Assembly (NCBI GenBank): GCA_029706075.1
Contig: JAINUG010000228.1
Coordinates: 372,001-436,000 of the forward strand
Length of the DNA: 64,000 bases
Reading direction: 5' to 3'
Source of the DNA: Aldrovandia affinis
Lineage: Eukaryota; Chordata; Actinopteri; Notacanthiformes; Halosauridae
Numbering within the stretch: position 1 is the stretch's first letter; each line of letters opens with the position of its first letter. Below are positions 1 to 10,090 of this stretch, piece after piece. The translations under genes and the position numbers were made by a program. The notes beneath the pieces were generated by a model. The model was not told the origin of the DNA and ran no database searches. It saw nothing but the letters and a program-made list of their open reading frames with translations.

Positions 1-241
1 ATCTGGGTGTGCAGACAGGTCCGGGCAGCAGGTGGCAGTGGTGTAACATTGTTTCCCCAGCAAGAGTCCCAATTAGCCATACTCCCCAAGTACATAGGCA
101 CTCCAGGTTATGCAGGAATTGGAGCCATTCAGCTCACCACAGGTATGGGCTTTTCAACTTGTTATTTATTTTAATACCACCCCCCTTTCCTTGAAAGGAA
201 CAGGTAGTTACAAACTGTGAAAACATGGTTTTCATCTAGAT

Positions 242-522
242 CAGCGGTCCCCAACCACCAGGCCGCGGCCCAGTACCGGTCCGTGAGGCATTTGGTACCG
301 GGCGGCACAGAAATAATAAAAACGTTTTAATTGTAATTTTATTTCCATTTTATTGACTATCGCAGTCTGCAGGGTGTTTTATTTTGAAAAATGGGTGCCT
401 CTTTTCCGCACTTTGTCTCAGTTTTTTTTTCCCCGTCCGTGGAAAAATGGTCTTGCATGAAACCGGTCCGTAGAATCTCCTACAAGACAGGACCAAAAGG
501 TTGGGATTGATGTGACAGCCTG
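242..522. mobile_element. Short non-autonomous hAT element
   Basis: The segment begins cagcggtccccaacc, the usual start of a large group of hAT elements in fish and mammals, and ends with cctg. It is flanked by a perfect 8-bp duplication, atctagat, at 234-241 and 523-530. An 8-bp duplication is the hallmark of hAT transposition. The inside has the repeated 'accggtccgt' motif near both ends (about 275 and 462) and no coding capacity. Strand cannot be set. Confidence 0.8.
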
Positions 523-530
523 ATCTAGAT

Positions 531-1023
531 AGATTCTCAACATACAAGACAGGACCATGCTGAACGTTGGGAAAGGACATTCTGGTAGTCTGTGATTGAT
601 GTGAGGGCAGCCTTCAAATGATTTTCTAAGCCAGCACTGATCCTTTCACTCAGCTACCTTCTGTGGGCTACACTCACTACAGCCCACTTGCATTGTTGAT
701 TCCTCCCCAACAGTATCAAACACACAAACATGGTTTTACCTGCATATCACTCTGTCTGTCTTTCCTGATCCCTTCAGATCAAATTTATACCCAGAATAGA
801 AAAATACAGTGTTATCTTGTATCTACTGCTGCTCTTGTAAATGATCTTCAAATAACACAAAACCGCATCAGGCCTAACAAGCTAAAGCATCCTGTTTGCT
901 TGTTTTTAACATTTTCTTCCAGGATTTCATGTTGGCTACAGAACAAATCATGTAATCACCACAGTGCACAGTGTTCCCCCTCCACTGAAGCAGCAGGTAG
1001 ATGCTTCAGATCCTCAGCTCCTC
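531..1023. other. Unannotated intergenic or intronic sequence with a partial duplication
   Basis: No coding exon or known repeat is seen. The piece tacaagacaggacca at 543-557 and the following 'gattgatgtga' repeat sequence that also lies inside the right end of the neighbouring hAT (481-495 and 505-514), so a short stretch around the element end has been copied. Confidence 0.5.
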
Positions 1024-1293
1024 CCCATCACAGTGATACACTGAGACTAAAATCCCAAGGTACTGCCCATCACAGTGATACACTGAGCCCATCACAGTGA
1101 TACACTGAGACTAAAACCCCAAGGTACTGCCCATCACAGTGATACACTGAGACTAAAACCCCAAAGTACTGCCCATCACAGTGATACACTGAGACTAAAA
1201 CCCCAAGGTACTGCCCATCACAGTGATACACTGAGACTAAAACCCTGAGGTACTGCCCATCACAGTGATACACTGAGACTAAAACCCTCAGCT
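1024..1293. repeat. 42-bp minisatellite, about 6.5 copies
   Basis: Tandem units of 42 bp start with cccatcacagtgatacactg and end with ggtactg. Full units lie at 1024-1065, 1088-1129, 1130-1171, 1172-1213 and 1214-1255, with a cut-off last unit from 1256. One unit, 1066-1087, is only 22 bp long and joins directly to the next, a clear mark of unequal exchange or slippage. Units differ at only a few positions, so the array is young or homogenised. Confidence 0.95.
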
Positions 1294-2989
1294 ACAGCCA
1301 GTCCCACCCCCTTTCTGCACCATCTGCCTGCATCGTGTGCTTGAGTTTATTAATGGCACAAATGGGATTGCGGTTTCTAGGAATGAGCGGAGCCAGATGC
1401 AGGAGACATGGACTCAACTCCTGCGGACTGACACGCAAGATTTACGGCTGGGCTTCTGTGTGCGGCCTTCTCCTGGCAGCTGGAAGTGACAGCTAAACCC
1501 GAACAGCAGCCTGAGAGAAGCTGAGCCCTCCATACGTACAGAGCCCCAGTCCAGAGGGCCGATCCTTCTAACAGTTGGCCTCGATTATGACTACTCTGAA
1601 GAACTCCATTATTTACTGCAGTTAAAAAAGCTCTGTACTCACAACCAGATGGTTATTGGTTCAATACCCTGATGCGTAGTTTGCACTCTGTACCCACCAA
1701 TAACATTATGCAAACATTATGGCTAAAGTTGTAATGCCAGTGGAAAGGATCACTATAGGCTGCACATCAAGAATGCAGATGCTTGTGATCGGTCTTGTCC
1801 TGATCGTTTTTGTTAACTGAAACACAATGCTTATGCACTGTAGAGCAGTGAAATGGGACCTCTGTGTCTTTAAATCACAGTTCTGGTGAGGAAACGTGAG
1901 GGTCAGTAATGCAGTTCTTTATCTCTGTGGATGGTCTCCTTTGGGCAGGGGGTTCACATACAAAAGCAATTTTCTCTTATTAACAGGGTCCCCCCTTATT
2001 TGTGCTTTGATCACAGATCCGGGAGAGCATTGGAATCCAAAACGTAATGTCATCTGAAAAATTAGATGGTGAGGATGGGAAACCAGTGCTTGAAAACAGT
2101 ACTGGTATTCTGAATCACTCCACCCCTAAATGGGGGAGGTGTTGCCTCACATCCCCCCCCTGCAATCCCCCCCCCCAGCAGTCAAGCCGAGGACCTTCCA
2201 ACAAAAAAACCCTCAGTTTGCAGCCTCCATCCCCTGATAACGGACAATACTGTAGGTCGGGACTGAGGTCCGGTGGGACGTTAGACACCCCAAGCTGTGA
2301 ATGAAAGACTTTCTGAAGGGCAACTTGCCTGATTGCATAAGCACCCTGAGTCTGCCTTGATGGGCGGGGTCACCAAAGCTCTTCGTTAGTCTGCTAGGTT
2401 CTAACAAGAGGCAGATGCAATGGACCTCAGGGGAACAGGTCAGTTGAGCTTCCAGACAGACAGACACCCTGTATTGCTATTGAAGTTTTGAATAACTACC
2501 AAGGGGGTGGAACATTTTTTTAATACACAGGAGATCGTTAGGGAATTGTAATTTCAAGGTGAGCCCCCCAGGCACAGAGAGGCCTTTGATAGTCAGTCCC
2601 GTATTTTCCAATCACCCACTCGATTTCTCTTAACAGGACTTGGATGGCTACTTTGTGTTGTTCTGGATAACAAACACAGGAGTCTTTGTGCTCCTGACCA
2701 ATTTTTCTCCATCTCTTTCTTCCTTTCTTTTTTCTTCAATGCTGTAAAAATACATATTACAGATGGAGGGCAATTATTGAATTGAATCTAAGATTTTCAG
2801 TGCACATATAGTATTTATTCATGCCCAATAATAGAGGTTGTATGAAGGACTGATGAGGCTCATTTGGAATTAAATGGGTGTGCAATGTTCCTTTGTGTAT
2901 GGATTAGTTACTACGGAGCTGTAAGCCCCAGTAAATGAGGATTTATAAAGATAATAATAATAGCTATTTACAGAATATACATTGTTTTC

Positions 2990-2992
<3 letters not shown>
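1294..2992. other. No gene or repeat recognised
   Basis: Unique-looking sequence. Two short C-runs lie at 2152-2159 and 2167-2175. The open frames here are short, lack codon texture and have no splice context, so none is called. Confidence 0.5.

Positions 2993-3028
<36 letters not shown>
2993..3028. repeat. (TA)n microsatellite
   Basis: About 18 TA units. It forms the left border of the truncated Tc1 element, where the transposase reading stops after 'ISAAL'. Confidence 0.95.
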
Positions 3029-3032
<4 letters not shown>

Positions 3033-3316
3033 GCTGCAGAGATGTTTGTCCTTCTACCAGGTTCTCCCATCGCTGCAGAGGAACTCTGAAGTGGCTTAGA
3101 GTGGGTTCTTGGTCACCTCCTGACCAAGGCCCTTCTTGCCCGGTTACTGAGTTTGGCCGGACGGCCAGCTCTAAGAAGAGTTGTGGCGGTTCCAAACTTC
3201 TTCCATTTCACAATGATGGAGCCCACTGTTCTCCTGGGTGCTTTCAATGCTTTAGCAATGTTTTTATACCCTTCCCCAGATCTATGCCTCAACACAATTC
3301 TATCTCGGAGGTCTAT
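3029..3316 (-). pseudogene. Tc1 transposase remnant, DNA-binding part
   Basis: Read on the minus strand, 3295-3113 gives an open stretch that includes LRHRSGEGYKNIAKALKAPR, then TVGSIIVKWKKFGT and the GRP-type hook GRPAKLSNRARRALVRR. This is the paired-like double helix-turn-helix of Tc1 transposases, about the first 70 residues of a protein that is normally near 340. A stop follows, and the remaining reading to 3029 (the 'DGRTWWKDKHLCST' region) is in a shifted frame before the TA repeat cuts the gene. The DDE catalytic domain is absent, so the copy is dead. Confidence 0.85.
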
Positions 3317-3738
3317 GGAGAGTTCCTAGGACTTCATGGCTTGGTTTTTACTCTGACATGCACTGTCAACTGTGGGACCTTATATAGACAGGTGTGTGCC
3401 TTTCCAAATCATGTCCAATCAATTGAATTTACCACAGGTGGACTAGAATCAAGTTGTAGAAACATCTCAAGCAGTATCAGTGGAAACAAAATGCACCTCA
3501 GCTCACTTTTGAGTGTCATATCAAAGGGTGTGCACACTTGTATACATATGATATTTTACATTTTGATTTTTAATAAATTAGCACAAATGTCTAAAAACCT
3601 GTTTTCACTTTGTCATTATGGGCTATTTTGTGTAGAATTTTGAGAGCAAAAATGAACTTAATCTATTGTAGAATAAGTCTGTAACGCAATGAAATGTGGA
3701 GAGGGTGAAAGGGGTGTGCAGACTTTCCGGCTTGACTG
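3029..3738 (-). mobile_element. Tc1-like transposon, 5' half only
   Basis: The right edge reads ggggtgtgcagactttccgg then cttgactg followed by TA, which is the outer end of a Tc1-like inverted repeat. Inside it lies 'gtctaaaaacctgttttcac' with 'tttgtcattatgggctattt', the sub-terminal sequence shared by many fish Tc1 families. The transposase runs on the minus strand from about 3316 and stops at the TA repeat, so the catalytic half and the other inverted repeat are lost. Full members of the family are about 1.6 kb; this copy is 0.7 kb. Confidence 0.88.
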
Positions 3739-3740
3739 TA

Positions 3741-3742
3741 TA

Positions 3743-3784
<42 letters not shown>
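3741..3784. repeat. (TG)n microsatellite
   Basis: About 18 TG units directly between the end of the Tc1 remnant and the start of the L2 fragment. Confidence 0.95.
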
Positions 3785-3785
3785 T

Positions 3786-4630
3786 CCGTCCCAGTCTGCC
3801 AGGAGTCTTGGAGTAACCCTGGACAACCAGCTGTGCTTCTCGAGCCATATTGCAGCGATCACTCGGACCTGCCAATTCTCAATTCTCCCTCCACAACATC
3901 CGGAGGATCCGACCGTTCCTCACCCAAGAGGCCACTCAACTCCTGGTCCAGGCACTGGTGATCTCACGTCTGGACTACTGCAATTCCTTGCTGGCAGGCC
4001 TTCCGGCCTGTGCCATCAAGCTACTGCAACTAATCCAGAATGCTGCCGCTCGTCTGGTGTTCAACCAGCCTAAGTTCACCCACGTAACCCCTCTACTCTC
4101 CTCTCTGCACTGGCTCCCCATCACAGCACGCATCAGATTCAAATCACTGGTGCTTGCTTTTCAAGCGGCCAGAGGTACTGCTCCCCCATACCTCCAGTCA
4201 CTCATCACTCCCTACACCCCTCCTAGACCCCTCTGCTCCGCCTCCTCTGGCAAACTGACTGCCCCATCCCTCCGGGCGCCTGGCAGCCGCTCCTCGCGGT
4301 CTCGCCTCTTCTCTGTCCTGATCCCTCGCTGGTGGAACGACCTTCCGCAATCGGTCAGGACCGCGGAATCACTTGCGATCTTCCGCAAGAGACTCAAAAC
4401 CCACCTCTTCAGACTCCACTACCGCTGAACTCTGTCCATGTAGCTAAATTGTCTTCACCACTGTTTATTTGTTCAACACTATACTCAAAAAATAAAAAAA
4501 TAACAAATAAATACACTAACCTTTTCCTTCCCAGTGTTACAGGTATGGTACGCAGATGCCTGCAATGTCTTGTAAGTCGCTCTGGATAAGAGCATCTGCT
4601 AAATGCTTAAAATGTAAAATGTAAATGTAA
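3786..4630 (+). mobile_element. L2-clade LINE, 3' end
   Basis: 5'-truncated LINE carrying the last part of the reverse transcriptase ORF and the 3' tail. The tail contains 'agtcgctctggataagagca' and 'tctgctaaatg' followed by short aaatgt repeats, as in fish L2. A 9-bp duplication, tgtgtgtct, flanks it at 3777-3785 and 4631-4639, so the element landed in the TG repeat. Only about 0.85 kb of a 4-5 kb element remains, the usual result of incomplete reverse transcription. Confidence 0.88.
3796..4428 (+). pseudogene. L2 reverse transcriptase, C-terminal part
   Basis: The thumb/C-terminal region of an L2 ORF2 is read. It starts with ARSLGVTLDNQLCFSSHI, changes frame once near 3880, then continues open from about 3865 to the stop at 4426-4428. 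Typical pieces are IRRIRPFLTQEATQLLVQAL, SRLDYCNSLLAGLP, LIQNAAARLVF, HVTPLLSSLHWLP and RWWNDLPQSVR with the closing LKTHLFRLHYR. The catalytic motifs lie upstream and were never copied here. Apart from the single frame change the reading is intact, so this copy is fairly young. Confidence 0.88.
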
Positions 4631-4639
4631 TGTGTGTCT

Positions 4640-5167
4640 GAATATATTTGTACATAATTACTCTCTTAGATTACAGCAAACATTTATTTGTTGGCTTAAA
4701 AAAAGATGACCACAACTAAGATGGTGTTTTGGTTCGATTACAGAAAACACACTGTTACTTCAGGACAGCCTACACTAGTCTGAGTCTTTATAGAAAAGGC
4801 TATGTGCCGCAATGTTTATTAAACATCCATCTCCCCTGTGAAAGCAGCACTGGCTCTCACAAATTCCCCTTTGAAAACAAATGGATGATGTGCTGTGTTA
4901 ATTGCTTGTTTCCTCCCACCCTACCACAACCCCCAGCCCATCCGATGTAAGAATCTAATTATCTATGGCCCATCTTATTGGAGAGGCCAGTAATTGTTTC
5001 TACATTATCCAACTGAAGGGGCTGAGGTGGCATTATGGTGAGATAAATATGGCATCTTAAACAGGTTTTACTCCAGTGGAAATATGGTTTAAGGGTAGCT
5101 GCTCCTCATTGTGAGATGCCTGCATTGGGTCCTGGGGCTATAATAGAGAGGAACTTGTACAGTTCAC
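4640..5167. other. No gene or repeat recognised
   Basis: Sequence between the L2 fragment and the lysine-rich MACROD2 exon candidate. The possible read-through extension of that exon covers 5106-5167 on the minus strand. Confidence 0.5.
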
Positions 5168-5227
5168 CTTCGCAGTCCTCAGCTCCTTTGCTCAGCTTCT
5201 TGTTCTTGGATTTCTTGTCCTTTTTAC
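5168..5227 (-). CDS. macrod2: MACROD2 exon candidate: lysine-rich tail segment
   Basis: 60-bp candidate exon on the minus strand, with acceptor ttttttgaacag before GTAAAA. In the phase left by the acidic exon it reads G-KKDKKSKNKKLSKGAEDCE, with ten lysines in twenty residues. The donor GAAG|gtgaac again splits a codon after base one, like the two upstream exons, so I take it as an internal exon. If this donor is skipped, the frame stays open for 19 more codons to a TGA at 5106-5108, which would make it a terminal exon; I see no AATAAA close behind. The lysine-rich tract could be a nuclear-localisation or nucleic-acid-contact segment (inference). It is the least certain of the three because lysine-rich reading is easy to meet by chance, but phase and both splice sites agree. 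Confidence 0.65.
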
Positions 5228-5286
5228 CTGTTCAAAAAAGTCACAGAGAATACACAGGTTGAAGTATTTAATCATAACATGCTTTG

Positions 5287-5620
5287 GGTCTCCCGGGTGG
5301 TCTAGCGGTTACAACGTTTGACGCTGGTCACGGTCGATTCCACCGGCTGCACCAGAGTCGTCTCTGGCCGGGAGTGCCACTAGGGGGCGGCAATTAGCTG
5401 CGTGCAGGAGTAGCTCTGGAGTGCCAGAGTTACAGTTGACGGCTTAGTGAGTGCCGTCTCGGAGGAGACAATACTTCACCTTTGTCACTGCCGGTCACAG
5501 GGCTATGGCAGCGAACTCACAATACGAGGGGGGGATTGACATGAAAAAGAGAGGGTATAATTGGCTACTAAATTGGAAGAAAATGGGATAAAATCAGAAA
5601 CAAATTATTTAAATAAATAA
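5287..5620 (+). mobile_element. SINE with Glu-tRNA-like head
   Basis: The 5' end has tggtctagcggtta (A box) and cggtcgattcc (B box), close to tRNA-Glu. The body holds 'gtgccactagggggcggcaa', and the 3' part reads taattggctactaaattgg followed by an aaat-rich tail. A perfect 13-bp duplication, ataacatgctttg, lies at 5274-5286 and 5621-5633. RNA polymerase III would start at the A/B boxes; movement depends on a LINE partner. Confidence 0.92.
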
Positions 5621-5633
5621 ATAACATGCTTTG

Positions 5634-6493
5634 TCTGAACAACCAATACATGACAACCTTGGAGATAAACTGTGATATTAACAGATTTGTGGACTCACAC
5701 ACTAGAAATCTTTGCCACACATGGTTTTCAAAAAGCCTAGCTACACCAAATAATACTGCTTCCATAGTCACATGAATTAGTCAGAGGTGTTTCCCACACA
5801 GAGCCTCTGTTGCCACACAACGTTCTCCCCAACACATGATCACCCAGCTTGGTTTGATTTTTTTTGCATAGCCTGGCCATTTATACCCTACTGGGGTACA
5901 AGTTCATGAGTCCTAGACTGTCCCATGGACCTACCCTCACAGTACATCATGGCATGGACTTGCTGTGTGAAACTCGCAGGTTTTGCCGGTGAACTTTATG
6001 CGAGGTGTCTGGGTAAGATGCCCAAATGTATTGGTACTTCAAAGTCTATCATGCTGTGATACCAGACTAAAAGGGAATGCACTACACTTTAATGACCCTT
6101 GTTTTCTTTCTCAGGCCTACTGGATAAAAGGCCTCGATTCAGACAGATGGAGCAGAACGTTGCCCCTTTGAAGGGAAGGCCTTAGCTGATTCTCCACAAA
6201 AGGTACCATTCCAAATGAAAACTGTAGTTATTTAAATACTTTGACTCTAGAGCCCAGAATGCACAGAATCAGGCATTAATCAGACAGGGAAATAATTAGG
6301 TAGGCCTGTTCAGAGGGAGGGGGTCTCAACAATGACATGGCTGTATACTGTATCTCTAAAAAAACTTTTCAGGAAATGAGTTCTAAAACTTCATTATTCA
6401 CAGAGTCACAAATTATTCACAGTACACAACTGATGATGGAGGCTTTCTATTCATTTTTCTGACTGAAATAAGGCAAACCCAGGTGAAGTGATC
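5634..6493. other. No gene or repeat recognised
   Basis: Intronic sequence between the SINE and the fold-back hAT. No splice-flanked open frame stands out. Confidence 0.5.
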
Positions 6494-6501
6494 ACAGAGA
6501 C

Positions 6502-7434
6502 CATGGGCCGCGGAACGCATTTTGAATGGGTAGGGCCAAGAATGATGTGACGTTGCCCCCCCCCTCCCAAGTATCGAATGCCAGACAGCTCATAATCCAT
6601 ACACGTATTATTATGATACACGTATTGTTTTATAATACGTGTATTAAATAAATACATGCATTGTTATGTTACACGTATGTTTTATGATACGTGTATCGAT
6701 ACACGGTTTTTTATGATGCAATCACACACATTTTTTAGGCATGTTCTGTTCAGAAAAGGGCATTCCCCAAACTGTTGCAACAAAGTTGGAAGCACACAAT
6801 CGTATAGAATGTTATTCTATGCTGTAGCGTTAGGATTTCCCTTCTCTGGAACTGAATGCTTATGCTACCAGTTTCATGAAAAACGGTGATTTCACCATTA
6901 GTCACTACTACGTGAATGATTACAGATAGATGACAAACCAGAGGTTAGTGTTACTGTCATAGTTTGTCACTATTAAATGGTGGTGACATACACAGAAATT
7001 ACTAAGCATAGGCATATACAAATCTGCTATCTGATTGGATCATACGGATGTATGACGACAAAAAAAAATACATGTATCATAAAACAATACGTGTATCATA
7101 ATAAGAATACGTGTATGGATTATGAGCTGTCTGGCGTTCGATACCCAAGCAACACGCTCGTAACGCATTACTTTATTCATTATTTTTATTTATTTAAGCT
7201 CACAGAACCAATCAATCATTAGGAAACAGAGTTTGTTGCTTGTGATAGGCTACGTACTGTACATAAGCTTACAGCTAGTGGAAATTAGCCCAGGAAGTGC
7301 GCAAAAGTGCAATACATTAAGAACGTAATGTATTTGCTGATAGATTTGAATTTTTACACAATGTTTGATGTTTGATGCACGCCAAAGTAGGTATGGCCAT
7401 GGCCCTACTGGCCATACCGGTTCCACGGCCTATG
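6502..7434. mobile_element. Fold-back non-autonomous hAT-like element
   Basis: A perfect 8-bp duplication, acagagac, lies at 6494-6501 and 7435-7442. The ends are inverted copies (catgggccgcggaac and gttccacggcctatg), starting CA and ending TG as in hAT. About 65 bp in from the left end begins a second, longer inverted pair: 6566-6647 and 7063-7148 match over about 80 bp at roughly 90%. These arms are built from the palindrome atacgtgtat. There is no transposase. The middle holds a scrap of a Tc1 element. hAT is inferred from the duplication length; another 8-bp duplicating group is possible. Confidence 0.78.
6742..6854 (-). mobile_element. Tc1 transposase fragment carried inside the fold-back element
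   Basis: The piece 'cattccccaaactgttgcaa' with caaagttggaagcacacaat and the following 'gctgtagcgttaggatttcc' matches the Tc1 copy at 32193-32302 (there ccttccccaaactgttgcca and caaagttggaagcgcccaac). In Tc1 terms this is the antisense of the [15 protein letters not shown] region. It has no Tc1 ends here, so it was either captured or is what is left of a Tc1 that landed in the element. Confidence 0.78.
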
Positions 7435-7442
7435 ACAGAGAC

Positions 7443-8715
7443 TGCTATGCAGTGCACCTTGTATTGTTCTAGAAGATCACATTTATCAGGCAGGCCCTGC
7501 ATTTGCACTCATTGCTAAATGATATGAGATTATGATTAATGAGCAGCTTACTGAAAATGGTAAAACATTTGTTTTGAAAGTGATCTTATGTTCTTTGGGA
7601 GTTAGTACTCCCAAAGAAGCTATATTCTAAAAACTTCCTTGACTGACATAAAACTGACTTTCCTGCTTGTTTTGGTGGCTTCACTTGTAGCGTGCCCAAA
7701 AGCCACTCATCAAATATTTATGCATGGCTGGTTCTATTTAACCGGAAAAGCGTACCAAATTCAAATTGGCTCCTGTCCTACCTGTGTTCATATTGAGCCT
7801 GGAGATTTTTAATTGCATTTGGCATACCTTATTCATGAGTTGTGCTTGATGGCAACATGAATATAGTGTCTTCAAGTCATATGGGAAATCTATATTGGAA
7901 GATCAGTATTTAGTCTATAGTATAAGTACAGTATATATAGTATATATATATATATATATATATACAATATACAGTATAAGTTTCAACCCAGTATTCCTAA
8001 TATCCTTAATTATATATACAATAAGAATGATGTCATGCCAACTCATTGGAGAAGTCAGGCTCTCTGTGTCTTTTCTTGAAATAAATTAAAAGATTCCAGT
8101 AATCTGCACGCTTCCCAGGCAGCGCTGCTGGATTCCAGAAGTCTCAGGACTGACACGTCCTTCCTTTTCCTCCAAATCAGAAGGAAAGGACAGAGGGAGG
8201 ATTCACTAGTATGTGGATGACAGTGTATTTTGGTGAATAAGATGTAAATCACTTAAAAACCAAGCTTAAGTGCAAGGGAATAAATGGTGCCCACCCCTTA
8301 AATATCAAAGTGAAAATAATTCAGTTCAGTCTCGTGACCATAAACTGGAGTGCTCCTGACATTTTCTGCCTCAAACTGGAAGAGAAAAATGACATGAAGA
8401 GAGTGCTAAGGGAAATAGAGATGTGCGCAGACGGCCCTAATCATTCTAAATTGATTTGCGTGCTGCCTCCGCACTGCATGTCATCAGCTCTTGTCAGCTG
8501 TCAACCTTCAGGACCCATGTGCTTCAGTAAGATTTTAAGTGGTATTTCACTCACTTTTGACTTTAAACTTACATACACAGCTGTTCATTTGTACAAATTC
8601 TGTATTGAACATAACTGTATAAAATCCTAAATATATTTTAATACACAGTTATATGAATCTATGTACATTAGACAATAAGTATTACGATTGCATACACATT
8701 GTGAGTGCATGCATA
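7443..8715. other. Intronic sequence with a TA repeat and a perfect hairpin
   Basis: A TA-rich microsatellite runs at about 7936-7965. A perfect 12-bp hairpin lies at 7591-7618: ttctttgggagt, four-base loop, actcccaaagaa. No gene is recognised. Confidence 0.55.
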
Positions 8716-8825
8716 TACAAGTAACTGCCAAAATAAAGGAAACACAAACATAAAGTGTCTTAATACGGTGTTGGGCCACCACGAGCTGCCTGAAAAGCTT
8801 GAATGCATGGGAAGTCAACAATATC
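8716..8825. mobile_element. Tc1-type DNA transposon end fragment
   Basis: It reads 'aactgccaaaataaaggaaa' followed by cataaagtgtcttaatacgg and 'gttgggccaccacgagctgc', a string repeated widely in fish genomes and, to my recollection, the end of a Tc1-like family. About 110 bp remain, ending where the gypsy fossil begins. No target duplication can be set. Confidence 0.55.
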
Positions 8826-8829
8826 CTGG

Positions 8830-10090
8830 ACCTTTGCTTACCGTGGCAGCACTTGGCCTCAGCTGACCCAGTGGCTCAAGTAAGTCACATGTCCCTTCCC
8901 GAACTCACACTTTGGGAGGTTGACCAGCAGGCCGGTGTCAGCAAGGTGCTGAAATAACTCACCGATCTTCCGCATGTGGTCTCCCCAAGTGTTACTGTGC
9001 ACCATGACATCGTCAATGTAGTTGACGACACCGGGTAGTCCAACTGTGACTAAATTCATTAACCATTGGAAGGTTGCCAGGGCATTCTTCATTCCGAAGG
9101 GCAGCACCCGGCAACAATACAATGACTTCTGCGTCGCAAAGGCCGACGCTTACCTGGCATGTGGACCCAGAGGGACCAACCAATACCCTTTAAGCAAATC
9201 AAATTTTGACACAAAACTGGCATGACCTATCCTATCAATGCAGTAATCAATGCGGGGCATGGGATAGGCATCAGTCCTTGTCACCGCATTTACCTTTCGA
9301 TAGTCAATACAGAGGTGGTGAGCCCTGCCTTCCTTAGCCACAAGCAATACAGACAAACTCCATTCACTCACGCCCTGTTCTATGGCACCTATCGCTAACA
9401 TGTACTTCAACTCCTGACTTACAATCTCCCGCTTCTGGGGCTTCAGGCGATAGGGGTGTTGTTTAATAGGGGCAGCCGTTCGTGAACGTCGTAGGAGACC
9501 AGCGTTGTCAATCTTGGGGTGGCCTTAAACACCCCCAGAAATGATTCCACCAGCCACACCACGTCATCAGCCTGCAACAGCTTGAGATGGCTCAACTGCT
9601 CCCTCAGAGCCTTCCTAGCCTGTGTAGAAGCCGAGCACTCATGGGCTCAGAGGGAGAGTAACCAGACTACTCCTCCTTCTCCTCAGTCACGGGCCACAAC
9701 ACAACACACTGGGGCCACTGGTTCACGCGCATTATAGGATTTCAGTCAATTTGCGTGGTACAGCCATGACTTTATGTACCGGCCTGGGGTGCCAAACACA
9801 TAGCTACATGGCTCTACCTGCCTTAGGATGGGATAAGGTCATGAAGTTCCTTATCCTTTTCTTGCTGCTCTAGCTGCAATCTTTCCAGCTCATATTAACA
9901 TTGCCTTTCCTCCTTTTCCTCCATCTTGCCACTCAAGCTCTCTATCCTGCTCTGCCCATAACTCCTCTAAGTCGAATGACTCGCCTCGCCGAATACAAGC
10001 CTCGCCGGGTCTCTCTTTGTTAGGGTGGCTGGCACCTCCTTTCATATCCAAAACCCTAAACCATGTGCAAGTAGGTGGTGCCATCGACTC
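8830..10090 (-). mobile_element. Ty3/gypsy retrotransposon fossil, broken
   Basis: An old gypsy-type element on the minus strand. The best part is the reverse transcriptase region, about 9480 down to 8865, with gypsy-like stretches such as HLCIDYRKVNAVTRTDAYPM and PFGMKNALATFQWLMN and a YIDD active-site box. Sequence upstream on the same strand (about 9760-9500) fits the linker before the RT, and 9840-10090 resembles a charged gag-like region. No LTRs are seen and large parts are missing. The element is broken many times and looks old. Confidence 0.7.

Noticed and set aside
1070-1273. Repeat-protein-like frame (YHCDGQYLGVLVS units)
   Set aside because: It is only the translation of the 42-bp minisatellite, whose unit length is a multiple of three.
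1024-1293. CRISPR-like array
   Set aside because: The units are head-to-tail without unique spacers and the genome is a vertebrate.
2047-2304. An 85-codon frame starting MSSEKLDGEDGKPVLE
   Set aside because: Its start looks protein-like, but the rest is driven by C-runs and it lies on the strand opposite to the host gene with no partner exons.
3689-3961. Frame with a long Val-Cys repeat
   Set aside because: Translation of the (TG)n microsatellite joined to L2 sequence.
5290-5360. Functional tRNA-Glu gene
   Set aside because: The A and B boxes are present, but the cloverleaf is incomplete and the sequence runs on into a SINE body with a target duplication.
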